64,000 nt of DNA from Deinococcus koreensis (lineage in GTDB: Bacteria; Deinococcota; Deinococci; Deinococcales; Deinococcaceae). Location: positions 1-64,000 of the forward strand of contig NZ_PPPD01000002.1 of assembly GCF_002901445.1 (NCBI RefSeq), in the 5' to 3' direction. Below are positions 57,963-64,000 of the stretch, one piece after another; position 1 is the stretch's first letter, and each line of letters starts with the position of its first letter. Under the pieces are notes generated by a model, which had not been told where the DNA came from, did no database searches, and worked only from the letters and a program-made list of their open reading frames with translations. Position numbers and translations under genes: made by a program.

Positions 57963-58924
57963 GGGCGGCCCGCTTCCACCGCTTCGGCGATCCGGGCGTG
58001 CTGCAGCTCGACGAGGTCGCCTGGCCCGCGCCCCGGCGCGACGAGGTGCTGATCCGCGTGCATGCGTCGAGCATCAACGGCACCGACCTGAACCTGCGGG
58101 GCGGCGGCCTGGGCCTCCTGATGGCCAGCCAGCTGCCCTTCACTCCGGGCTTCGACGTGGCCGGCGAGGTGGTGGGCTGCGGGCCCCAGGTCACCGCCTT
58201 CCGGCCGGGCGACCGGGTGTACTCGCTGCTGGGGCACCGGGGCGGCGGCGCGGCCGAGTACGTGGCCGTGCGGCAGTCGCGCGTGGGCATGGCGCCCCAG
58301 GGCACCGATCTGGTGAGCGCCGCCGCCGTGCCGCTTTCGGGCCTGACCGCGCTGCAGGCCCTGCGAGGCGAGGGGCGGCTGCAGCCCGGCCGGACGGGCG
58401 TGCGGGTGCTGGTCTACGGCGCCTCGGGCGGTATCGGGGCCTTCGCCGTGCAGCTCGCGCGCATCCTGGGCGCGCACGTGACCGGGGTGGCCCGGCCCGC
58501 CAAGCTGGACTACGTGCGCTCCCTGGGGGCCGACGTGGTGCTGTCCACCGAGGAGCTGGACTGGACGGCGGCCCACGAACCCTGGGACGTGATTCTGGAT
58601 AGCCCGCCGGCGCTGAGCTTCGAACAGGTGCGCCCGGCGCTGGGCGATCAGGGCACGCTGGTGAGCGTGCGCGGCCTCCCCAACCGCCTGTCGGACGCCG
58701 CCGCCATGCTGGGGCGCGGCGGGCCCCGCTTCGCCTCCGTCAGAACCGCCGAGCGCGGCCTCGACCTGGCCTTCCTGAGCCGGCTGATCGAGAGCGGTGA
58801 GCTGAAGATTCCGGTCGACCGGGTCTTCGCGCTGGACGACATCCAGGCCGCCCACCGCTACGCCGAGGGCACAGAGGTGCGCGGCAAGGTCGTGGTGTCG
58901 GTGGTGGAGGGCGGGGGCAGCTGA
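57959..58924 (+). CDS. Zinc-free MDR quinone oxidoreductase
   Basis: A 321-residue medium-chain reductase. VLIRVHASSINGTDLNLRGG and LPFTPGFDVAGEVVGCGPQV start the catalytic domain; GASGGIGAFAVQLARILGAHV is the nucleotide loop. It lacks the zinc-binding Cys cluster. It should reduce quinones or enones with NADPH. The ATG at 57959 overlaps the NmrA-like stop. It belongs to the same superfamily as the protein at 27446-28420 but is not closely related to it. Confidence 0.87.
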   Translation: MRAARFHRFGDPGVLQLDEVAWPAPRRDEVLIRVHASSINGTDLNLRGGGLGLLMASQLPFTPGFDVAGEVVGCGPQVTAFRPGDRVYSLLGHRGGGAAEYVAVRQSRVGMAPQGTDLVSAAAVPLSGLTALQALRGEGRLQPGRTGVRVLVYGASGGIGAFAVQLARILGAHVTGVARPAKLDYVRSLGADVVLSTEELDWTAAHEPWDVILDSPPALSFEQVRPALGDQGTLVSVRGLPNRLSDAAAMLGRGGPRFASVRTAERGLDLAFLSRLIESGELKIPVDRVFALDDIQAAHRYAEGTEVRGKVVVSVVEGGGS

Positions 58925-58946
58925 AGCCGTCCCGGCCTGACCCGCC

Positions 58947-59864
58947 TCAGGGCAGCGTGTTCCCGGCCGCGAGCAGGATGGCGTACCACTCCTCCCGCGT
59001 CAGGTGAACCTCGCTGGCCCGGCAGCAGTCCTGCAGGCGCTGGACGGTGGTGGTGCCGGTCACCGGCTGCATCTTCGCCGGATGGCGCAGCAGCCAGGCC
59101 AGGGCGATGGTCGTGTTGCTGACCCCGTACTTCGCCGCGATCTCATCGATCTTGGCGTTCAGCTCGGGGAATTTCGGGTTGTCCAGGAAGACCCCCTCGA
59201 AGAAGCCGAACTGGAAGGGCGACCAGGGCTGGATGGTGAGGTCGTGCAGCCGGCAGTAGTCCAGGACGCCGCCGTCGCGGTCGACCGCCTGGGCGTTTTC
59301 CATATTCACGTTGAACCCGCGCGTGATCATGGTGGCGTTGGTGATGCTGAGCTGCAGCTGGTTGGCGACCAGGGGCTGCCTGACCGACTGCTTCAGCAGC
59401 TCGATCTGCATCGGTGTCTGGTTGGACACGCCGAAATGGCGCACCTTGCCGGCACGTTCCAGCTCGTCGAAGGCGGCGGCCACCTCGTCGGGCTCCACCA
59501 GCGCGTCGGGGCGGTGCAGCAGCAGGACGTCCAGGTACTCGGTCTTCAGGCGCCTGAGGATGCCGTCCACCGAGGCCAGGATGTGCTCGCGCGAGAAGTC
59601 GAACATGCCGGGACGGATGCCGCACTTGGACTGCAGGATCAGGCCCTCGCGCACCGAGGCACTCATGTGAACGGCGTCGGCGAAGATCTCCTCGCACTGT
59701 CCCTGGCCATAGATGTCGGCGTGGTCGAAGAAATTCGCGCCCTGCTCCAGCGCGGCCCCCACGAAGCGTTCGGCCGCCGTCATGTCCAGCGCATTGATCC
59801 GCATACAGCCGACGGCCACCACCGGCACGTCCAGTTGAGAGCTGCCAAGTTTCATGGTTCGCAT
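58947..59864 (-). CDS. Aldo/keto reductase (YdhF-like)
   Basis: A 305-residue aldo/keto reductase of the YdhF/AKR11-like group. Catalytic residues: Asp and Tyr in FFDHADIYGQGQCEE, Lys in LILQSKCGIRPG, His in VLLLHRPDALV. FGVSNQTPMQIELL and IQPWSPFQFGFFEG are typical. AGGAGG lies eight bases before the ATG at 59864; an open frame to 59996 carries no family sequence. It is transcribed alone, convergent with the quinone oxidoreductase gene at a 22-base distance. The physiological substrate is unknown. Confidence 0.88.
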   Translation of the reverse strand: MRTMKLGSSQLDVPVVAVGCMRINALDMTAAERFVGAALEQGANFFDHADIYGQGQCEEIFADAVHMSASVREGLILQSKCGIRPGMFDFSREHILASVDGILRRLKTEYLDVLLLHRPDALVEPDEVAAAFDELERAGKVRHFGVSNQTPMQIELLKQSVRQPLVANQLQLSITNATMITRGFNVNMENAQAVDRDGGVLDYCRLHDLTIQPWSPFQFGFFEGVFLDNPKFPELNAKIDEIAAKYGVSNTTIALAWLLRHPAKMQPVTGTTTVQRLQDCCRASEVHLTREEWYAILLAAGNTLP

Positions 59865-60063
59865 AGGGCTGTCCTCCTGACCGGGTGGGGCGGGCAGGAG
59901 ATGGCGCTGCCCGGCCCCGGGAGGCGCAGCATAGCAATCCGCTCGGCGCACGGCGCGTTTGGCTCGGCCCGCCCCCCCCGGGCAGACGCAGCCCACCCTC
60001 GAGCGGCCACCCTCGGGGCTGTCTACAGCAGGGTGTGCGGTTCGTGCCGTCTCAGGTTGTGGG

Positions 60064-60849
60064 CTAGCGGATCGTCGATGACGGCGCCGACAGGTCGAAC
60101 ACGCTCAGACCTCCAGTCCGGGTGGCCTGGGCTGGCCTGGCCACCGTGTAAAGCACCAGACCTGGCTGCAGGGCGTTCGCTTTCACCGGGTTTGACGCTG
60201 GCCCAACCGCCGCCGTCTGGGGAAGCGCCGCGGTCACTGGAGGCGCTGGCCTGAGGGCCTGGACACGGGCCGCCGCCTGAGCAGCGGTGCGGATCGGCGC
60301 CCTGGGGGCTTCATAAGGGGCGGGAAGGGGTACGGTGGCGACTGGCGCCCCGGACGTTCCGGATCGAACTGCCACTGCGGCAGTCGCGGGCCGAGGGCGG
60401 GGGCTGGTCGGCTGCTGGTAGGCTCCCAGCACCTTCCGGACATAGGCCTGGGTCTCGGCGTAGGGAGGAATGCCGCGGTACCGCTGCACCGCTCCGGGCC
60501 CGGCGTTGTAGGCGGCAATCGCGTGCGTCCAGTTGTGGAACGTGTCCCACATCTGCCTCAGGTATTTGGCCGCGCCGTAGATGTTCTGGTGGGGGTCATG
60601 GGCATCGACACCGAGGGCGGCGGCCGTGCGTGGCATCAGCTGCCCCAGGCCCAGGGCACCGACCGGGCTGACGGCCCCGATGCAGAACCGACTTTCCGTC
60701 CAGATCAGGGCGGTGAGTAGTCCGGCGTCGAGTCCGAAGGTGCTTGCCGAGCGGGTCACGGTGGCCTGCAGCTCTGCGCTCAACGGCTTGCAGGCGAGAG
60801 CCTGCGATGAGGCGGCGCAGATCGTCAGCGGAATGAGGAGGCGGTTCAT
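60064..60849 (-). CDS. Secreted lytic transglycosylase (SLT domain)
   Basis: A 261-residue exported SLT-family murein hydrolase. The signal peptide [19 protein letters not shown] precedes Cys20. The catalytic Glu52 is in [25 protein letters not shown], then [12 protein letters not shown] and [17 protein letters not shown] are the family motifs in order (residues about 50-120). Residues about 150-261 are a proline/alanine-rich tail of low complexity, unlike phage endolysins. The ATG at 60849 lies seven bases after a TACGCT box, so the mRNA is leaderless. Plasmid-borne SLT proteins often help conjugation, but no transfer genes are seen here, so a cell-wall role is equally possible. Confidence 0.88.
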   Translation of the reverse strand: MNRLLIPLTICAASSQALACKPLSAELQATVTRSASTFGLDAGLLTALIWTESRFCIGAVSPVGALGLGQLMPRTAAALGVDAHDPHQNIYGAAKYLRQMWDTFHNWTHAIAAYNAGPGAVQRYRGIPPYAETQAYVRKVLGAYQQPTSPRPRPATAAVAVRSGTSGAPVATVPLPAPYEAPRAPIRTAAQAAARVQALRPAPPVTAALPQTAAVGPASNPVKANALQPGLVLYTVARPAQATRTGGLSVFDLSAPSSTIR

Positions 60850-60856
60850 GGCGCCC

Positions 60857-60862
60857 AGCGTA
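60857..60862 (-). promoter_or_regulatory. -10 box for the transglycosylase (leaderless)
   Basis: TACGCT on the minus strand ends seven bases before the ATG at 60849. No Shine-Dalgarno site is present, which fits a leaderless mRNA. Confidence 0.5.
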
Positions 60863-61008
60863 GCCACCGGGCCTGCGTCCCCCGGGCATTGCGCCACATG
60901 GGGTCAGCCAGCTCCGCTGCTCTGGGCTGGCCGCTTGACCCTCACACGCTGTCAGGCTTCAGAGTGCTGGGTACAGCGCCGAGCCCCCACATCCTCCTGA
61001 GGTGACCT

Positions 61009-62991
61009 ATGTTTCCAGCATTCACGGCTGATCCTGCCGCTTGGCACGACGCCACCGAAGCCCACACCTGTCCGGCCACGGCCGAGATCGGGGGCACCGT
61101 GACCCTGAGACTGCGAACCCGCCTGCGGCCCCGCCGGGTGCAGGTGCTGGAGCTGCGTCACGGCGAGATCCTGGCCTTCGCCGCCCATCCATGTGAGGCG
61201 CCTTACGAGGGCTGGGCCGAGAAGTGGTATGCCTACGACCTCCGGCTCGGCTCCCTGCAGAACCGCTATATCTGGCGACTCGACTTCGAGGAGGACATGC
61301 TCTTCGTCTCGACTGCCGGTCTGAAGCCGGTGTGTCCGGGCTACCGTGACTGGTACAGCGTCCTGGCCGACTACCAGCCGCCGGAGTGGGTCTGGGAGAG
61401 CGTCTTCTACCAGATCTTTCCCGACCGCTTTCGGCGCGGGGGAAGCCACCCCCGGCCTGAGCCCGGCGCTTACGCCTATCCCCAGCTGCACCCCGAGGTG
61501 ATAGGGGCCCTCTCGCCGGGCCGCTCCGAGCTGGAGCGCGCGGCGCTGGGGGCCTTCCCCCTGCGCACCCCGGACTGGGACGAACCGCTCTCGATCGCCG
61601 AGGATGCCCACACCCTCTACGGCGGCGACCTGGCCGGCGTACAGGATGCCCTGCCGTACCTCGAGGCCCTGGGAATCAACGCCCTGTGGCTCAACCCGAT
61701 CTTCCGCAGCCCCTCGAGTCACCGCTACGACACCAGCGACTACCGGGAGGTCGATCCCCACCTGGGAGGCGAGGTGGCCTTCGACCACCTGAGCACGGCG
61801 CTGCGCAGGCGTGGCATGCGGCTGGTGCTGGACGGCGTCTTCAATCACCTAGGCAATGAACACGCGCTGTTCCAGAGGGCAATGGCCGATCCGCAGGCCC
61901 CCGAGCGTGACTATTTCACCTTCCGCGCCGCTTCCCCCGGCCAGCTGCCCTACCACGGCTTTTACGACGTGCCCACCCTGCCCAAGCTCGACTACACCCA
62001 CGAGGCGGCGTACCGAGAGTTTATCGACGGGCCGGACAGCGTGACCCGGCACTGGCTGCGTCGGGGCATCGACGGCTGGCGGCTCGACGTGGCCCAGGGC
62101 ATGGGCACGGCCGGTACGGACGGCGGGAACCTGGAGATCCTCCGCCGGCTCAAGCGCGCGGCCCGCGAGGAGAATCCACAGGCCTACGTGCTGGGCGAGC
62201 GCTTCTTCGATGCCGAGCACGCCCTGCAGGACGGGCGGGGCGAGGACGGCGTGATGAACTACCACGGCTTCGGCCTGCCGGTGATGACCTGGCTGACGGG
62301 CCGCGACAAGGATGGCGAGCCGCAGCGCATCGACACGGAGGCGCTGGTGGCCCACCTGTGGGACGCCTACCGGGTTCTCCCCCTACCGGTGGCCCTGAAC
62401 CAGTTCAACCTGCTCGAGAGCCACGACATCGCCCGCGCGCTCTACCGTCTGGATGGAAATGCTGAGCGCTACCTGGGCGCGCTGGGCCTGCTGATGGCCT
62501 ATCCCGGTGCGCCCTGTCTGTACTACGGCAGTGAAATCGGGCTCTCGCAGCCTCACGGCGACTCGATGAACTACGCGCGGGCGACCTTTCCCTGGGAGGA
62601 GTCGGCCTGGAACCGGGAACTGCTGGAGGGGGTTCGCCGCCTGGTGCAGCTGCGCCGGTCGCTCCCCGCCCTGCAGCGTGGCAGCCTGCGCTTCGTGGGC
62701 GTGGGGGAGCACAGCTTCGCGCTTCTCCGGGAACTGGGCGAGGGGGGCACGCTTTCCCGGGTGATGTGCCTGGTCAGCCGCAGCCCGCAGACCACCACGC
62801 TCGATCTCTATCTCCCGCCCGGCGGCTGGCGCGATCTGGAGTCGGGGGAACTGACCGGAGTCCCGGGGGCCGAGGGCAGCACCCGCCTGAGCTGGCAGGG
62901 CACGCGGCTGCTGATCTGGGAAAGCCCAGTGGATCAGCTTCACCAGCCCAGTTCCGCGCAGCCCCGCCGGAGACGGGTGATCCTCAATTAG
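61009..62991 (+). CDS. GH13 alpha-glycosidase (maltodextrin glucosidase/neopullulanase-like)
   Basis: A 660-residue cytoplasmic GH13 enzyme; no signal peptide. Residues about 20-110 form an N-terminal beta-sandwich (CBM34-like). The barrel starts VWESVFYQIFPDRF and includes NALWLNPIFRSPSSHRYDTSDY and LVLDGVFNHLG. Catalytic residues: nucleophile Asp360 in DGWRLDVAQ, acid/base Glu397 in LGERFF, and Asp473 in LLESHDIAR. YYGSEIGLSQPHG follows. It resembles MalZ (GH13_21) and should hydrolyse maltodextrins or pullulan to small sugars. GAGGTGA precedes the ATG. It is a single gene and the neighbours are unrelated. Confidence 0.9.
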   Translation: MFPAFTADPAAWHDATEAHTCPATAEIGGTVTLRLRTRLRPRRVQVLELRHGEILAFAAHPCEAPYEGWAEKWYAYDLRLGSLQNRYIWRLDFEEDMLFVSTAGLKPVCPGYRDWYSVLADYQPPEWVWESVFYQIFPDRFRRGGSHPRPEPGAYAYPQLHPEVIGALSPGRSELERAALGAFPLRTPDWDEPLSIAEDAHTLYGGDLAGVQDALPYLEALGINALWLNPIFRSPSSHRYDTSDYREVDPHLGGEVAFDHLSTALRRRGMRLVLDGVFNHLGNEHALFQRAMADPQAPERDYFTFRAASPGQLPYHGFYDVPTLPKLDYTHEAAYREFIDGPDSVTRHWLRRGIDGWRLDVAQGMGTAGTDGGNLEILRRLKRAAREENPQAYVLGERFFDAEHALQDGRGEDGVMNYHGFGLPVMTWLTGRDKDGEPQRIDTEALVAHLWDAYRVLPLPVALNQFNLLESHDIARALYRLDGNAERYLGALGLLMAYPGAPCLYYGSEIGLSQPHGDSMNYARATFPWEESAWNRELLEGVRRLVQLRRSLPALQRGSLRFVGVGEHSFALLRELGEGGTLSRVMCLVSRSPQTTTLDLYLPPGGWRDLESGELTGVPGAEGSTRLSWQGTRLLIWESPVDQLHQPSSAQPRRRRVILN

Positions 62992-63228
62992 GCTCGACCC
63001 ACGTGGGACGAACCAAGTGCCAAAACGAATCCGGCGCCGCAGCGAGCTGTCCGGGAGTCGAGGGCGCATGACCGGGTTCGCCCGCCTGCAGCCGACGTCA
63101 TGGGGGATGAAGGCGTCATGGCTGGACATCACGCTTCCAGGGCCGTCCCCATTCCGCCGCACCACTCCGTCGCTGCACGCCCTCCACGGTGCGCTCCGGC
63201 TGGTGGAGTCGGGGCTTGGCCCTGAATC
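62992..63228. other. Convergent intergenic gap
   Basis: About 240 bp between the glycosidase and the MerR-type gene, which converge. No gene, repeat or clear terminator hairpin was recognised. Confidence 0.4.
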
Positions 63229-64000
63229 CTATGGGGGAGGTCGCCGAAGGGATGCAGGGGCGATCATGAGCTGCACCTCGGTGCGGTAATGCTCCTTGCG
63301 GGGCGTGTCGAGTGGACTCGTCCAGTACAGCTCGCGGTAGTGGGTGCTGAGGGTCAGGTCGGCCTGAGCGGCGTGGTGGAACAGCGACTGCAGGGCCAGA
63401 TGGATCGGCTCATAGCCGCCCACGTTCAGCGTCGAGAGGGCCTGGTGGGGCTCCGTCCAGCAGAGCTCAAAGCCCTCCGGGGGCTCGGTGGCCCCGACCA
63501 CCGGCACGCCGAACAGGTGAGGCCGCTCCTCGAAGGGATCGCCCTGCAGCTCCCGGCGGGAGGCCTCCAGGGGATCTCTCGCCGGCAGCAGGTCGTTGCT
63601 GGAAAAGCACGGGCCAGCGGCCCTCGCGCCCACCCTGACCAGCGCCTCGCGCAGCCGGCCCAGCGCGAAGGTGCGGGTCTGATCCTTGCGGTGGATGGGG
63701 ATGCAGAACCTCAGGCAGAGCGCGGTCTGGGCCTCCACACGGACCTCCCGCACCGGGTAGAGCTGGCCCGGACGGGCTTCCATGCTGCGCAGCACCTCCA
63801 GACTGTGCTCGTAGACCACGATCTTCTCGGCGATGCGCCCCCGGTGCTCGCCGAGCTGGGCCACGGCGGCCGGTAGATCCGGCTCGTCCAGAAAGCGCCG
63901 GATGTCGCGCAGCGGCATGTCCAGATTCCGCAGCAGGCGGATATACACGGCCCGCGTGAACTGATCCGGGTGGTAATAGCGGTATTTCGACTGCGGATCG
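63229..64000 (-). CDS. MerR regulator with GyrI-like ligand domain (5' end cut)
   Basis: The frame is open to the window edge; the first residues of the HTH lie outside. The visible part begins SKYRYYHPDQFTRAVYIRLL and continues NLDMPLRDIRRFLDEPD, the second half of a BmrR-type MerR HTH. A coiled coil follows (IAEKIVVYEHSLEVLRSME), then a GyrI-like/SOUL effector-binding domain from VREVRVEAQTALCLRF to HYRTEVQLMIAP. The internal GTG at 63948 is not the real start. BmrR-type proteins sense bulky cations or drugs. What it controls lies outside the window to the right. Confidence 0.85.
   Translation of the reverse strand, partial: DPQSKYRYYHPDQFTRAVYIRLLRNLDMPLRDIRRFLDEPDLPAAVAQLGEHRGRIAEKIVVYEHSLEVLRSMEARPGQLYPVREVRVEAQTALCLRFCIPIHRKDQTRTFALGRLREALVRVGARAAGPCFSSNDLLPARDPLEASRRELQGDPFEERPHLFGVPVVGATEPPEGFELCWTEPHQALSTLNVGGYEPIHLALQSLFHHAAQADLTLSTHYRELYWTSPLDTPRKEHYRTEVQLMIAPASLRRPPP

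Overview
The window looks like part of a Deinococcus secondary replicon (megaplasmid or chromid). The DNA is about 70% G+C in genes. Many genes start a few bases after a TANNNT -10 box with no Shine-Dalgarno site, which points to leaderless transcripts. The replication initiators and the ParA/ParB pair resemble those of Deinococcus plasmids. The genus is an inference from style and protein families; no rRNA or chromosomal marker is present. No tRNA, rRNA, transposase or CRISPR-Cas locus was seen.

Two replication modules are present. Module 1 (1-2.1 kb) has a RepA-type initiator followed by eight 18-bp iterons spaced 32-33 bp apart. Module 2 (22.3-26.9 kb) has parA-parB leftward, twelve iterons in another repeat type, an AT-rich stretch and a second RepA-type initiator rightward. 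Five copies of a long palindrome built on CTCGTCACGTGACGAG lie at 14.3, 22.3, 23.1, 24.8 and 49.6 kb. They are the obvious parS candidates.

Between the modules, 2.5-12.9 kb carries envelope and accessory genes: an exported protein, a delta-60 repeat lipoprotein, a UGT-like glycosyltransferase, a second lipoprotein, an NmrA-type oxidoreductase, a PhlG-like hydrolase and a large ATPase-LuxR regulator. From 13.1 to 22.3 kb there is a Liv-type binding protein, a PucR regulator and a compact hpaG-E-B-D-H-I operon for 4-hydroxyphenylacetate/homoprotocatechuate breakdown. hpaC and hpaF are not in the window.

From 27 to 50.6 kb, two acyl-CoA metabolism loci flank an 11.9-kb chemosensory operon. The left locus is MerR, quinone oxidoreductase and a long acyl-CoA dehydrogenase. 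The right locus is SDR, thioesterase, MaoC hydratase, SMP-30-like propeller, small protein, ACAD10/11-like dehydrogenase, VapBC-like pair, SDR, ACAD10/11-like APH kinase and histidine phosphatase. The two loci share an 18/21-identical promoter-operator sequence, so one regulator, probably the MerR protein, may control both. The chemosensory operon encodes an MHYT membrane sensor, a CheY/PilG-like regulator, CheW, a Liv-type binding protein, two MCPs, a hybrid CheA and two receiver proteins. It has no CheR or CheB.

From 50.6 to 64 kb: an aldo/keto reductase, a branched-chain-type ABC transporter with its two ATPases fused in one polypeptide, a frameshifted peptidase-S51-like remnant, an NmrA/quinone oxidoreductase pair behind a well-formed promoter with an operator-like dyad, a second aldo/keto reductase, a secreted lytic transglycosylase, a GH13 alpha-glucosidase and a MerR/GyrI-type regulator cut by the window end.
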